From contig CALXZG010000001.1 in the NCBI GenBank assembly GCA_944393195.1, forward strand, positions 79,091 to 143,090: a stretch of DNA of 64,000 nucleotides, given 5' to 3'. Source of the stretch: an uncultured Alphaproteobacteria bacterium (lineage in GTDB: Bacteria > Pseudomonadota > Alphaproteobacteria > CAAHEQ01 > UBA3637). Position numbers and translations under genes: made by a program. This document shows, one piece after another, positions 40,876 to 50,657 of this stretch; the stretch's first letter is position 1, and the number at the start of each line of letters is the position of its first letter. Under the pieces are notes generated by a model. It ran no database searches. It had not been told where the DNA came from and saw only the letters and a program-made list of their open reading frames with translations.

Positions 40876-41910
40876 ATGTTTACGCCACGCCTGTTTAAAA
40901 TAAAAATGCATACTCGGCGCGTCTTGATTTTTAAGCGCACGTTGCCGGTTTTTGCTTTTTTCTTGGCTGCACTCATGATTGCTTGGCCGACATTGTTGTC
41001 TCAAAAAGAGCAATTTGCTTTGGCGGTTAAAACGAATAAAAATCAGGCAACGTCGGATGTGGATATGGAACGGGTTCGTTTTTTTGCTCAAGATCGAAAA
41101 AATCAACCGTTGACGGTTACGGCGCCCAAAGTTCGGGAAACCGACCCGGAACGCCAAATTGTTACGCTTTTTGAACCGGTCGCCGTCTATAAAATGCAAT
41201 CCGGTGTCACCCTGAATGCGCGAACAACATACGGTCTGGCATTTCAAAAAGAAGAATATTTGTATTTTGAAGAGGAAGTGACTGCCACAACGGATACCGG
41301 TTATACCGCGCGGGCAACGCGCATCTTGTGCGATTATAATATCGATAAAATGGAAAGTGAAAGCCCCGTTTTTGTGGACGGTCCGACCGGTCGTTTGCAT
41401 GCCGAAGGCTTTGTGATTTACAACAAAGGCAACAATATCGACTTTAAAGGCGAAACCGATACACTTGTTTATTCTGTGGAGGGGAACATTCATGTTCAAT
41501 CCGAAGACGGATTGTTGATTGATCAAGTTCCGCAAACAATAACGGCTCGGAAAAATGTTGTTATTACCCAGAATGATAAAACAATCACGGCCGATAAAGC
41601 CGTCATGGTGTATAATACGTCTTCACAAAATATGGATAACCGAATTGCCCGATTGGATGTGATGGGGCATGTCAGTGTCACATCTCCGACACATAAAATG
41701 ACCGGAGATAAAGGGATGTACGATCCCCGATCCGAAACCCTGCAAATGACGGGTAATGTTGTTTTATATCAAGGTCCTAACCGTTTAGAAGGAGAATCGG
41801 CCGTTGTTAATTTAAAAACCGGTGAAAGTACACTGGTACCGCGGCAAAATCCGAATACAAATCAACCGGAACGCATTCGCGGACAATTGCTGCCGTCAAG
41901 TTTGAATTAG
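40876..41910 (+). CDS. Fused LptC-LptA lipopolysaccharide transport protein
   Basis: A 344-residue protein. Residues 1-40 hold a single membrane anchor (VFAFFLAALMIAWPTLL), and about 45-195 are LptC-like (VRFFAQDRKNQPLTVTAPKV, FEPVAVYKMQSGVTL). From about 200 the OstA/LptA beta-jellyroll follows: PQTITARKNVVITQNDKTIT, ADKAVMVYN, GDKGMYDPRSETLQMTGNVV, LEGESAVVNLKTG. No stop, start or signal peptide separates the two parts. LptC and LptA normally meet head to tail in the periplasmic LPS bridge, so one chain would fix that joint. lptB follows after 9 bases. Confidence 0.82.
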   Translation: MFTPRLFKIKMHTRRVLIFKRTLPVFAFFLAALMIAWPTLLSQKEQFALAVKTNKNQATSDVDMERVRFFAQDRKNQPLTVTAPKVRETDPERQIVTLFEPVAVYKMQSGVTLNARTTYGLAFQKEEYLYFEEEVTATTDTGYTARATRILCDYNIDKMESESPVFVDGPTGRLHAEGFVIYNKGNNIDFKGETDTLVYSVEGNIHVQSEDGLLIDQVPQTITARKNVVITQNDKTITADKAVMVYNTSSQNMDNRIARLDVMGHVSVTSPTHKMTGDKGMYDPRSETLQMTGNVVLYQGPNRLEGESAVVNLKTGESTLVPRQNPNTNQPERIRGQLLPSSLN

Positions 41911-41919
41911 GAGGAAATC

Positions 41920-42657
41920 ATGGTCATCACATCACAACCCGGACTTGTTGTCTCTCATCTGAGTAAAAGCTATAAAAAACGGCTTGTACTGCGGGATGTA
42001 TCCATGCATGTCCAATTAGGTGAAGCCGTCGGACTTCTGGGACCGAATGGGGCCGGTAAAACGACTTCCTTTTATTGTGTGACGGGCTTGATTTCACCGA
42101 ATTCGGGGAAAATTATGTTGAACGGTATCGATATTACCCGCTTTCCCGTGTATCGCCGTGCCCGTCTCGGGATTGGTTATTTGCCGCAGGAAGCCTCTAT
42201 TTTTCGCGGATTGAACGTGGAAGATAACATTCGCGCTGTTTTAGAGGTTGTTGAAAAAAACGAAGAAAAACGGGAACGGGAATTGGACTCTTTATTAAAA
42301 GAGTTTTCAATCGAACATTTGCGCTTTTCTCCGGCGCGGGCTTTGTCCGGTGGGGAAAGACGTCGTCTTGAAATTGCGCGGGCCTTGGCATCTCGTCCCT
42401 CTTTTATTTTGTTGGACGAACCGTTGGCCGGTATTGACCCGATTGCCGTTGGGGAAATTAAAGAATTGGTCAGCCAATTGAAAAACCGCGGCTTGGGCGT
42501 TTTGATTACAGATCACAACGTGCGTGAGACTTTGGGAATTATTGATCGTGCTTATATTTTACACGATGGTATTGTCTTAAAACAGGGAACGCCGGACGAA
42601 ATTATCGCCGACGAAAGTGTGCGTCGTACGTACCTTGGTAAAAATTTCTCGCTGTAA
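41920..42657 (+). CDS. lptB: LPS export ABC transporter ATPase LptB
   Basis: A 245-residue ABC ATPase: Walker A GPNGAGKTTSFYCVTG, signature LSGGERRRLEIARAL, Walker B FILLDEPLAGIDPIAV, switch His in ITDHNVRETL. The D-H-N-V-R-E and YLGKNFSL features are typical of LptB. It powers LPS extraction with LptFG (not here). Confidence 0.95.
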   Translation: MVITSQPGLVVSHLSKSYKKRLVLRDVSMHVQLGEAVGLLGPNGAGKTTSFYCVTGLISPNSGKIMLNGIDITRFPVYRRARLGIGYLPQEASIFRGLNVEDNIRAVLEVVEKNEEKRERELDSLLKEFSIEHLRFSPARALSGGERRRLEIARALASRPSFILLDEPLAGIDPIAVGEIKELVSQLKNRGLGVLITDHNVRETLGIIDRAYILHDGIVLKQGTPDEIIADESVRRTYLGKNFSL

Positions 42658-42668
42658 TGTGTTTTTTT

Positions 42669-42707
42669 AGTGGCAAAAAAAAGAAAAGTATGTATAATCG
42701 TGCCACT
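42669..42707 (+). promoter_or_regulatory. pfk promoter with -10 box inside an inverted repeat
   Basis: TGTATAAT (42691-42698) is an extended -10, bracketed by AGTGGCA (42669-42675) and TGCCACT (42701-42707). No clear -35 is present. The arms could be an operator, or a stem in readthrough RNA from lptB. Confidence 0.5.
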
Positions 42708-42732
42708 GTTTGATTGAATGAAAGGATATAGT

Positions 42733-43827
42733 ATGACTCAGGAAACAAAGAAAATCGGCGTTTTGACAAGCGGCGGAGATTGCTCCGGCCTGAATACGGC
42801 TATTCGCGCCGTTACGTTCAGCGCGTTGGCTCGTGGTTGGGAAGTGTATGGTATTCATAATGCGACCGACGGTTTGTTTGTTCGTCCGATGTGGTACCAA
42901 AAATTAACGATGGCCGATTTCGAATTCCCGTATGCGGCACTCGGCGGCACTATGCTCGGTACCAATAACTCGGGTAATCCCCATATCTTGACACGTGAAG
43001 ACGGAACGGTTGAAGAATTGACGGATGACGAATTAAATCAACGCTTTGCCGACGGTGTGCGTGAATTGGGGCTGTCCGCTCTGGTCGTAATCGGCGGTGA
43101 CGGTTCTATGGCGATTGTCAGTAAATATTGTAAAGCGGCCGGTATTTCCATGATCGGTATCCCCAAAACGATTGATAACGATGCGCCGGGTACGGAAACC
43201 GCTATCGGCTTTGCCACCGCTCGTGAAGTTGTGATGGATGCGCTGGATAAATTGGATACAACGGCGACCAGTCATCATCGTGTAATGATTGCCGAAGTTA
43301 TGGGACGCGGGGCAGGGCATTTGGCGTTGCAATCCGCTATTGCCGGTTTTGCGGATGTTGCTTTGATTCCGGAAATTCCGTATACATACGAAGGTGTTGT
43401 CAACCGCCTGCGTCAATCATTTGCCGCCGGTCGTAAGCATGCCTTGGTCGTTGTGGCCGAAGGTATTAAAAATCCGGAAGGGAAACACGCTTTTGCGGTC
43501 AATGGTCGGACGTTTGCCGGTATTTCCTCCTATTTTGCGGAACGTTTGGGGGCGGACGGTTTTAATGTGCGGGCGAATGTGTTGGGCCATATCCAACGCG
43601 CCGGAACCCCGATTGCCGAAGACAGATTATTGGCTTCCGCCTTTGCCGTTCGTGCTATCGAATTGTTGGCCGACGGACAAAACAATCGTGTTGTCGTTTA
43701 TCGCGACGGTCGGGTTCAGGATGAAGATTTGGATGAAATCCTGAAACTGGCCAATACTCCGGTTGATCCGAAAGGTGCCATGGTTAATGTTGCGCGCAGC
43801 ATGGGAATTTATGTCGGCGAAAAATAA
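42733..43827 (+). CDS. pfkA: 6-phosphofructokinase
   Basis: A 364-residue PfkA-superfamily enzyme: GVLTSGGDCSGLNTAIRAVT, VVIGGDGSMAIVSKY, GIPKTIDNDAPGTETAIGFA, LGHIQRAGTP. The residue pair that tells ATP from PPi enzymes is Gly (GGDGS, ATP-like) and Lys (PKTIDND, found in PPi and mixed groups), so donor preference is uncertain. The start at 42733 has AAAGGA seven bases before it; an earlier ATG at 42718 has no SD. Confidence 0.9.
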   Translation: MTQETKKIGVLTSGGDCSGLNTAIRAVTFSALARGWEVYGIHNATDGLFVRPMWYQKLTMADFEFPYAALGGTMLGTNNSGNPHILTREDGTVEELTDDELNQRFADGVRELGLSALVVIGGDGSMAIVSKYCKAAGISMIGIPKTIDNDAPGTETAIGFATAREVVMDALDKLDTTATSHHRVMIAEVMGRGAGHLALQSAIAGFADVALIPEIPYTYEGVVNRLRQSFAAGRKHALVVVAEGIKNPEGKHAFAVNGRTFAGISSYFAERLGADGFNVRANVLGHIQRAGTPIAEDRLLASAFAVRAIELLADGQNNRVVVYRDGRVQDEDLDEILKLANTPVDPKGAMVNVARSMGIYVGEK

Positions 43828-43880
43828 AACTTGATTTTATTTTGACAGCCACTATATTATATTATGTAAAGGAGAAAAAA

Positions 43881-44057
43881 ATGGAAAAATTACAAAAACA
43901 CTTGGACGCTTTAAAAAAACGTCATGCGGAATTGGATACGATGATTACGGAAGAATTGGCTCGTCCGATGCCAGATGATATGAAAATTCAAGAATACAAA
44001 AAACAAAAATTGGCCATTAAACAGGAAATTGAAGAAGTCGAAAAAGAATTGGCTTAA
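43881..44057 (+). CDS. DUF465 family small coiled-coil protein
   Basis: A 58-residue YdcH-like protein: a helix hairpin with KLQKHLDALKKRHAELDTMI and PDDMKIQEYKKQKLAIKQEI. Widespread in alphaproteobacteria; function unknown. The start is preceded by SD AAAGGAG. A TTGACA box lies at 43842-43847. Confidence 0.82.
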   Translation: MEKLQKHLDALKKRHAELDTMITEELARPMPDDMKIQEYKKQKLAIKQEIEEVEKELA

Positions 44058-44075
44058 TTTTTCCGCTACATTACT

Positions 44076-44105
44076 TCCTCCGCCATTCGGCGGAGGATTT
44101 TTTTG
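44076..44105 (+). terminator. Terminator after the DUF465 gene
   Basis: CCTCCGCC/GGCGGAGG stem with ATTC loop followed by ATTTTTTTG. Confidence 0.88.
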
Positions 44106-44177
44106 TACCCCTCCTTTTTCAGGGTTGACATTACTTTTTTTGTCGCTTAAACTGCCGGTTTATGAATCGGAGGAAAT

Positions 44178-45425
44178 ATGTTCGGGAATCCCCTTAAAGT
44201 TTTTAATCTGTCCGTTTTTTTGCAAACACAGATTTTTATGCTGCCGGTTTTACTGTTGTTTTATCAGCAAAACGGTTTAACGGTCGGTGATTTCTTTTTG
44301 TTTCAGGGGATTTTTTCTCTGACGGCTCTTCTGTTCGAAATTCCGGCCGGCTATATCGGTGATATTTTTCCGCGTAAAAATATCCTTATTCTTTCTTACG
44401 TTCTCTTCTTGATGCGCCTTGTCCTTTGGCTTTTTTTCGCCCACCTCGGTTATTGGATTATTCTGGCCGGTGAAATTTTGTATTCGGCTTCCAAAGCCTT
44501 TTATTCCGGTGTTGCCGACGGCTATGTTTATGATTATTTAAAAGAAAGCGGTACAACGCATAAAATGCTTGAAAAATACGGCTGCCTTAATTTCTTTATG
44601 TCAATCGGAACCGCCATATCCTCGTTGCTCGGGGCTTACTTTTACGGGACGTTTTCAAAATGGACGCAAGCCCATTGGGGACACGATTACGGCTTTTTGA
44701 TTCTGATCCTGATTGAAATCGTCTTTAATACTGCCGCCCTTTTACTCCTGTTTGCTTTGCCGAAACTGCCATCGGCCAAAACCAAAGTTACCGGATTATG
44801 GGAAAAATATAAGGATTTATTTCATATTACCCGACGCGCTTTGCGAAACCCGGACATTAAATACCATATGTTTTATTCCGGATTGCTGGCCGGTACAACC
44901 ATGGTTTTTGTGTGGAGTTTTCAACCTCTCATGACAACAGCCCTGATTCCCGTTTCCCTTTTTGGCGTTGTTTATTTTGCCAATCATTTTTTCCGCGCCG
45001 TGGCTTCCTATTTTTTACATAAAACGATGCGCTTTTTTTCTTTACCCGCGTTCGGTGTTGTCACATTCATCATGTTTGCTCTTTCATTCCTGTTGGCCGT
45101 AGAAATGGCACATGTCGGTCAACCGAATGTGTGGATTAGCTTTGGCATACTCTTCTTTATCTGTTTGACAATCGGTTTCCAACTGACTTTTACCTTGGCC
45201 AGCACAACCCGTATTCATACTTTAATCAGTTCGGATATTCGGTCTACCGTCGTTTCCGTTAATTATATGATCGGTCGTATGTGTGCCGGTTTTTTCCTGA
45301 TTTTGTTCAAGGTGTTGTTGGACGGAGTCTCGATGCAAACAACATTCATGGTCGCTTTTGGTGTTTTCTTGTTCGGCCTTTACCCGTTGTGGCGTATTGT
45401 TCGCTTGCCGAAAATAACGCCCTGA
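44178..45425 (+). CDS. Major facilitator superfamily transporter
   Basis: A 415-residue protein with about 12 hydrophobic helices. The loop 2-3 MFS signature GYIGDIFPRKNILILSYVLF is present, and PAGYIGD marks helix 2. A charged central loop lies around 190-215. Substrate unknown; no motifs point to a particular drug or sugar. SD GGAGGAA. Confidence 0.82.
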   Translation: MFGNPLKVFNLSVFLQTQIFMLPVLLLFYQQNGLTVGDFFLFQGIFSLTALLFEIPAGYIGDIFPRKNILILSYVLFLMRLVLWLFFAHLGYWIILAGEILYSASKAFYSGVADGYVYDYLKESGTTHKMLEKYGCLNFFMSIGTAISSLLGAYFYGTFSKWTQAHWGHDYGFLILILIEIVFNTAALLLLFALPKLPSAKTKVTGLWEKYKDLFHITRRALRNPDIKYHMFYSGLLAGTTMVFVWSFQPLMTTALIPVSLFGVVYFANHFFRAVASYFLHKTMRFFSLPAFGVVTFIMFALSFLLAVEMAHVGQPNVWISFGILFFICLTIGFQLTFTLASTTRIHTLISSDIRSTVVSVNYMIGRMCAGFFLILFKVLLDGVSMQTTFMVAFGVFLFGLYPLWRIVRLPKITP

Positions 45426-45438
45426 TACTTTTTGGGGG

Positions 45439-45474
45439 TTGAGTTCAGGCCGATTATTTGCTATACTACCCCCA
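45439..45474 (+). promoter_or_regulatory. rarA promoter predicted to give a leaderless mRNA
   Basis: TTGAGT (45439-45444), 17 bases and TATACT (45462-45467). The A of the rarA ATG is 7 bases after the -10, and no SD exists (ACCCCC only). Confidence 0.6.
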
Positions 45475-46775
45475 TGACAACATTGTTCGATCATTTAACC
45501 GAAAAGCCGTTGGCCGACCGTATGCGTCCCCAATCTCTGACCGATGTCGTGGGGCAAGACCACCTGCTGGGTGAAAAAGGTCCGTTGCGTCGTATGATTG
45601 CTTCCGGACGGATGAGTTCCTTTATCCTCTGGGGACCTCCGGGATGCGGTAAAACAACCATAGCTCGTATTTTGGCTCAGGAAACGAACCTTCATTTTGC
45701 ATCTCTGTCTGCCGTTTTTTCGGGTGTTTCCGATTTGCGTAAAGTGTTTCAGGAAGCCCAAAACCGCCGCCGAATGGGGCAGGGAACTCTCCTGTTCGTG
45801 GATGAAATTCATCGTTTTAATCGCTCTCAACAAGACGGCTTTTTACCCTATGTTGAAGACGGTACCGTCATCCTTGTCGGTGCCACGACGGAAAATCCGT
45901 CCTTTGAATTAAACAGCGCGTTACTCAGTCGGGCAAAAGTCTTTGTCTTAAACCGATTGGATGACGCGGCATTGGATCAGATTTTAGCCAAAGCGGAAAC
46001 CTTGATGCAACAACCGATTCCGTTGGACGAAGTCGGTAAAAAGTATCTGAAAAATCTGGCGGACGGGGATGGTCGTTATTTTATCAATTTGATTGAAAGT
46101 GTTTTTCAATATGCCTTGCCTGATGAAATTTTGGATCAGCCGGCTTTGGAACAATTGCTACAAAAACGTTTGCCGAATTACGATAAAGACAGGGAAGGGC
46201 ATTATAACCTGATTTCCGCGTTGCACAAATCCCTTCGTGGTTCGGATCCGGATGCCGGTTTATATTGGCTGGCGCGTATGATTACGGCCGGTGAAGATAT
46301 GAAATATATCCTACGGCGACTCACTCGGTTTGCCAGTGAAGATGTCGGTATGGCCGATCCGGGAGCCTTGGTTCAGGCTCATTGCGCTTGGGATTCTTAC
46401 GAACGCCTCGGTTCTCCGGAAGGTGATTTAGCCGTTGCCGGCTTGGTTGTATACCTGGCCACGGCGCCTAAATCCAATAGTATCGAATCTGCCTGGAACG
46501 AAGTTCGCCGTGTTGCGCAAACAACGGCAACCCTGATGCCGCCGAAACATATCCTGAACGCTCCGACAAAATTAATGGCTGATTTAGGGTACAATCGCGG
46601 CTATCAATACGATCATGATACAAAAGAGGGGTTTTCCGGTCAAAATTATTTTCCGGATGATATGCCGCGTCATACGTTTTATAAGCCTGTCGAGCGTGGA
46701 TACGAACGCGAAATTACAAAAAGATTGGCTTATTGGAACGAATTACGGCAAAAAATACGTAAATCACAAAAATAA
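45474..46775 (+). CDS. rarA: Replication-associated recombination protein A (RarA/MgsA)
   Basis: A 433-residue AAA+ ATPase. LADRMRPQSLTDVVGQDHLL N-terminus, Walker A LWGPPGCGKTTIARILA, Walker B LLFVDEIHRFNRSQQDGFLP, sensor 1 GATTENPSFELNSALLSR. The C-terminal tetramerisation region has SLRGSDPDAGLYWLARM and YQYDHDTKEGFSGQNYFPDD. It acts at stalled replication forks. The ATG seems to be at the 5' end of its transcript. Confidence 0.93.
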   Translation: MTTLFDHLTEKPLADRMRPQSLTDVVGQDHLLGEKGPLRRMIASGRMSSFILWGPPGCGKTTIARILAQETNLHFASLSAVFSGVSDLRKVFQEAQNRRRMGQGTLLFVDEIHRFNRSQQDGFLPYVEDGTVILVGATTENPSFELNSALLSRAKVFVLNRLDDAALDQILAKAETLMQQPIPLDEVGKKYLKNLADGDGRYFINLIESVFQYALPDEILDQPALEQLLQKRLPNYDKDREGHYNLISALHKSLRGSDPDAGLYWLARMITAGEDMKYILRRLTRFASEDVGMADPGALVQAHCAWDSYERLGSPEGDLAVAGLVVYLATAPKSNSIESAWNEVRRVAQTTATLMPPKHILNAPTKLMADLGYNRGYQYDHDTKEGFSGQNYFPDDMPRHTFYKPVERGYEREITKRLAYWNELRQKIRKSQK

Positions 46776-46828
46776 AACTTGCTTTTTTGTTCCCAATATG
46801 TGAAAAATAAGAAAAACAAAGGGGCAAA

Positions 46829-47815
46829 ATGGCTGTTCAATTAGTAACTGTTAAACCGGAAGATGAAGGTATTCGCTTGGACCGTTGGTTCGCGCGTCAT
46901 TATCCTGCTTTGAAAAATGGCCAACTGCAACGCCTGTTGCGTGCTAAAAATATCAAAGTCAATCATCAAAAAGCGACAACGGCTCAACGTTTGTCCGTTG
47001 GGGATGAAATTCGGGTGCCGCCGTTGGATACACCCGAAAAAGATAATCTGCCGCGCTCTTTGTCCCGTGCCGATACGGCTTTTATGCAATCCTTGGTTTT
47101 GTATCGGGATGATGATGTTATTGTGATTAATAAACCGGCCGGTATTGCCGTTCAGGGTGGTTCGAAAACCGAACGCCATATCGACGGTATGTTGGACGCT
47201 TTACGCTTTGATAAAACGGAAAAACCGCGCCTGACACATCGGTTGGATAAAGATACCTCCGGCGTCTTGGTTTTGGGACGTACGGCCAATGCGGCCGCCT
47301 GCTTGACGGAGGCTTTTAAAACGCGCGCCGCCCATAAAATTTATTGGGCCGTCGTTGTCGGAAAACCCAAACTGTTGTCCGGTAAAATAGACGCACCGCT
47401 TTCTAAAATGTCCGGTGCCGGCGGCGGAGAACAAATGAAAATTGATTTTGATAACGGCCAAAAAGCACAAACCCTGTACCGGGTTGTTGATGCTTTGGGG
47501 CGGAAAGCCTCTTGGCTGGAAATGAGTCCTCTGACCGGTCGTACGCATCAATTGCGCGTGCATGCGGCTCAGGCTTTAAACACACCGATTGTCGGTGACG
47601 GGAAGTACGGTTCCGAACGGGCGTATTCTTTGGGGCTGGCCGATAATCAAAAAATGCACCTGCATGCTCGGGCTATTCGGTTACCGCACCCGAAAAAGGG
47701 TATGATTGAAGTTACTGCCCCGTTGCCACCCCATATGGCAAATACTTTTGCTTTTTTGGGTTTTGATGAAAATGACAGCATTCGTCCGTTTGATTATTTT
47801 ACAAAGGAGTCCTAA
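46829..47815 (+). CDS. rluC: Ribosomal large subunit pseudouridine synthase, RluC type
   Basis: A 328-residue enzyme. The S4 RNA-binding domain (about 10-75) is followed by the RluA-fold catalytic domain with VINKPAGIAVQGGSKT, the catalytic Asp in THRLDKDTSGVLVLGR, GRTHQLRVHAAQ. It modifies 23S rRNA uridines; the exact positions are assigned by analogy. Operon with the AsmA gene, which starts one base after the stop. Confidence 0.9.
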   Translation: MAVQLVTVKPEDEGIRLDRWFARHYPALKNGQLQRLLRAKNIKVNHQKATTAQRLSVGDEIRVPPLDTPEKDNLPRSLSRADTAFMQSLVLYRDDDVIVINKPAGIAVQGGSKTERHIDGMLDALRFDKTEKPRLTHRLDKDTSGVLVLGRTANAAACLTEAFKTRAAHKIYWAVVVGKPKLLSGKIDAPLSKMSGAGGGEQMKIDFDNGQKAQTLYRVVDALGRKASWLEMSPLTGRTHQLRVHAAQALNTPIVGDGKYGSERAYSLGLADNQKMHLHARAIRLPHPKKGMIEVTAPLPPHMANTFAFLGFDENDSIRPFDYFTKES

Positions 47816-50152
47816 ATGAAAACTTTGCTGAAAATCGTTTTGATTTTTATTACATTGCTGGTATTGGCTGTTGCCATATTCTTTCTGACCTTTGATTTGA
47901 ATATGTATAAAGGCATGATTACCGAAGCTGCCTCTAAGGCTATCGGACGCGACGTTAAAATTGATTCATTGGAAATGAAGTTGTCCTTGATTCCGACTAT
48001 TAAGATTCACGGCGTTCAAATCGCCAATCCGGACGGTTTTGCTTCCGATAAACCGTTCCTGATGACCGATTCGATTGAGGCGACCTTGGCCGTTATGCCG
48101 TTGTTTTCTCATCGGATAGAGGTGCGTGATTTCGCCTTAGGTACGGTTGGCTTGACATTAATTGATACCGGTAAGGGGCAAAATAATTGGACGTTTGGGA
48201 CGCCTGCCTCCGCTACGACTTCTGCTTCCGTAGCCACCGACGCACCGGTCAAAGCCAATGTTGTTCGCTCTAAATCGAATCCGGCCGATGATTGGTTAAA
48301 GCAAATGCGTATTGATAATGTGTTTGCCAAAAATATTTCCGTTGTTTATGTTCAAGGCGATCATCGTCAATCGGTTTCGGTTTCCGATTTTTCCTTAAAA
48401 CAATTAAAAGCTTTTTCATTGACAACGGTCTATGACGGCATTTCTATGAAAATTTCCGGTTCGTTGAATAATATCCTTGATTTGCTGGAACAAAAACCGG
48501 ACTATGCTTTTAATTTAGAGGTTCAGGCTGTCGGGGCAACGGCTAAATTATCCGCGAATATCGGTAACATTAAGGATTTCAGTGACATTCTTCTGAATGT
48601 GGATGTATCCGGTAATAACCTGCGCCAAACATTAACACAGCTTAAATTAAATAACAAAACCATTCCGGCACAGGCCTTTTCCGGTAAAGCAATACTTCAA
48701 GGCGGTCTGTCCGGCTTTCAATTGACCGATGCCAGCCTTAGTTTAGGCATAGATAAAGCAACCGCCACCATGATCGGGGATATTACGTTGACCCCGCCGG
48801 CGGTTAATTTGCAAGGTAATTTGGCTTTGACCGATAAAAATCTGGCGGCCTCTTTTGGCTTAAAACCTGTAACGGCACAGTTTGATCTTGCCGCAACACC
48901 GCAAGTAATGACAATTAAGCAAGCAACGGTTCAGGCTAATCGTTCCCCGATACAGGTGACCGGAACCATAGCTTTGGATACCCCTAAACCGACCTTTGAC
49001 CTGATGGTTAAATCTGATATTTTGGATATACAGGATTTTTGGGCTGAATCCGCCTCTAAAACGGTTTCTTCTCAAACAACCGCTGTACAATCTGAATCGG
49101 CGACGGGGCTGATTCCGGATCAAAAAATCGATTTGTCGGCCTTAAATGCGTTGAATGCCCGGGTAACATTCGATTTCCCTTACATCCGTGTCAGTAACAG
49201 TTTGGCCGGAAATCTCGGCCTGTCGGGTAAATTGAACCTGACAGACGGCTTGTTGCGGATTGATCCGTTAGCCATTCGTTTGTTGGATGCCCAAACAACC
49301 GGTTCCTTGTCCGTTAATGCGGCGCAACAACCCTACCATATTGCGTTAAAACTTAAAGGCGAATCTCTGGATTTGGAAAAATTGGCACCGATTGCCGCGC
49401 AGGTGCGGGATGCCACCTTGGATTTTGATGTCGATTTAACATCCGTCGGATCTTCAACCAAAGCATTGATTGCGGCGTTAAAGGGAAATGTGGTTGTGGA
49501 AATGCCGCAAGGCTTAATCGTTAATAAGTGGTTTAATACGTTGCCTGCCGCTATGGGTGTTGTTCGGCGTAAGAAAAATTCCGTTACGTTTTCCACAACG
49601 GATCAGGAAAGCCATATCCTGTGCGGTGCTGTTAACTTCCGTATTCAAAACGGTTTGATCGAAAGCGATAATAACATCGCGATTGAAACATCAACAATTA
49701 ACTTTTTGGTTGGTGGGCGTATTGATTTGAATACCGAAACAATGGCTTTGACCATGACCCCTTCATTGAATGGTGAACAGGATAACGTTAACGACGTTTT
49801 GTCTGCCACCCAATATATTAAAATAAACGGTACATTCTTGGAACCGACTGCTTCTTTGGATACCAAACGGGTTGTTGATAATGCCGTTCGCGCCGGTTTA
49901 ACACAATTGGCGAAAAAGGCCGGCCTGAATAACACCTCTTCAACGGATGAAGTCGGTGCTTACCAACTGTGTGCCAAAGTCCTTGATCGTCAACCGAAAG
50001 GTCAGATCATTGCCGAACGTAAAGCGCAGGAAAAGAAACAAGTGATTCCGGCCGCAACGCCGGTGCAACAACCGACGCAACAGCCGACTTTGTCGCCCAA
50101 GGAACAATTTAAGAATCAATTGTTAAAGTCTATTACGGACGCTTTACAATAA
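47816..50152 (+). CDS. AsmA family protein
   Basis: A 778-residue protein with one N-terminal membrane helix (about 5-27), an AsmA N-terminal domain ([20 protein letters not shown], then [19 protein letters not shown]) and an AsmA_2 C-terminal domain ([20 protein letters not shown]). It has a long beta-rich centre and a Gln/Pro-rich tail. AsmA-like proteins are thought to move lipids between the two membranes. It overlaps acyP by one base. Confidence 0.85.
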   Translation: MKTLLKIVLIFITLLVLAVAIFFLTFDLNMYKGMITEAASKAIGRDVKIDSLEMKLSLIPTIKIHGVQIANPDGFASDKPFLMTDSIEATLAVMPLFSHRIEVRDFALGTVGLTLIDTGKGQNNWTFGTPASATTSASVATDAPVKANVVRSKSNPADDWLKQMRIDNVFAKNISVVYVQGDHRQSVSVSDFSLKQLKAFSLTTVYDGISMKISGSLNNILDLLEQKPDYAFNLEVQAVGATAKLSANIGNIKDFSDILLNVDVSGNNLRQTLTQLKLNNKTIPAQAFSGKAILQGGLSGFQLTDASLSLGIDKATATMIGDITLTPPAVNLQGNLALTDKNLAASFGLKPVTAQFDLAATPQVMTIKQATVQANRSPIQVTGTIALDTPKPTFDLMVKSDILDIQDFWAESASKTVSSQTTAVQSESATGLIPDQKIDLSALNALNARVTFDFPYIRVSNSLAGNLGLSGKLNLTDGLLRIDPLAIRLLDAQTTGSLSVNAAQQPYHIALKLKGESLDLEKLAPIAAQVRDATLDFDVDLTSVGSSTKALIAALKGNVVVEMPQGLIVNKWFNTLPAAMGVVRRKKNSVTFSTTDQESHILCGAVNFRIQNGLIESDNNIAIETSTINFLVGGRIDLNTETMALTMTPSLNGEQDNVNDVLSATQYIKINGTFLEPTASLDTKRVVDNAVRAGLTQLAKKAGLNNTSSTDEVGAYQLCAKVLDRQPKGQIIAERKAQEKKQVIPAATPVQQPTQQPTLSPKEQFKNQLLKSITDALQ

Positions 50153-50439
50153 TGTTGATACACATCCGTGTTTTCGGTCGTGTCCAAGGTGTCGGCTTCC
50201 GCGCTTGGACACGGCGTCAGGCCGAAGCCCTTAACCTATCCGGTTGGGTTCGCAATCGGATGGACGGAAGTGTTGAGATTATGGCCGAAGGGGATAAAGC
50301 GGCCGTGGATTTATTGTTATCCATATGCCGTAAAGGCCCAAGCTACGCTCGTGTTGATCGGATAATGCCGGTTTCTGTTCCGGATGCGCCCATACCACCC
50401 ATAGATACCGGCCTGTTTGTCAACCAACCCACCGTGTAA
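50152..50439 (+). CDS. acyP: Acylphosphatase
   Basis: A 95-residue enzyme with the acylphosphatase signature [16 protein letters not shown] (catalytic Arg) and [20 protein letters not shown] (catalytic Asn). It hydrolyses acyl phosphates. Last gene of rluC-asmA-acyP. Confidence 0.93.
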   Translation: MLIHIRVFGRVQGVGFRAWTRRQAEALNLSGWVRNRMDGSVEIMAEGDKAAVDLLLSICRKGPSYARVDRIMPVSVPDAPIPPIDTGLFVNQPTV

Positions 50440-50470
50440 TGGTGCTTCATTTGATCAAATCTGACTGTCT

Positions 50471-50503
50471 GTCATCCTTGCGCAAGCGAGGATCTTTTGA
50501 CCA
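50471..50503 (+). repeat. Dispersed repeat, TGCGCA variant
   Basis: GTCATCCTTGCGCAAGCGAG followed by GATCTTTTGACCA. It cuts off the truncated prepilin cassette, supplying its final codons (KRSSLAQG and stop). Confidence 0.8.
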
Positions 50504-50588
50504 CCCCGCCAATCGATAACACGCCGGCCACCGCCAGAACGCCTAACATTTCAACCATACTCCGACCCCGTTCGTTGCGGCTATTCCC

Positions 50589-50622
50589 CGTCATCCCTGC
50601 GAAAGCGGGGATCTTTTTGTCT
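50589..50622 (+). repeat. Dispersed repeat inside the cassette C leader
   Basis: CGTCATCCCTGCGAAAGCGG followed by GGATCTTTTTGTCT. Same sequence as 2988-3016; read on the minus strand it encodes KIPAFAGMT. Confidence 0.8.
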
Positions 50623-50627
50623 CCCAC

Positions 50628-50657
50628 AGATTCTCGGGTCAAGCCCGAGAATGACGG
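50628..50657 (-). repeat. Dispersed repeat, CTCGGGTCAAGCCCGAG variant
   Basis: A palindrome TTCTCGGG/CCCGAGAA around TCAAG followed by TGACGG. In the minus frame it gives the SFSGLTRES part of the leader. Confidence 0.75.
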
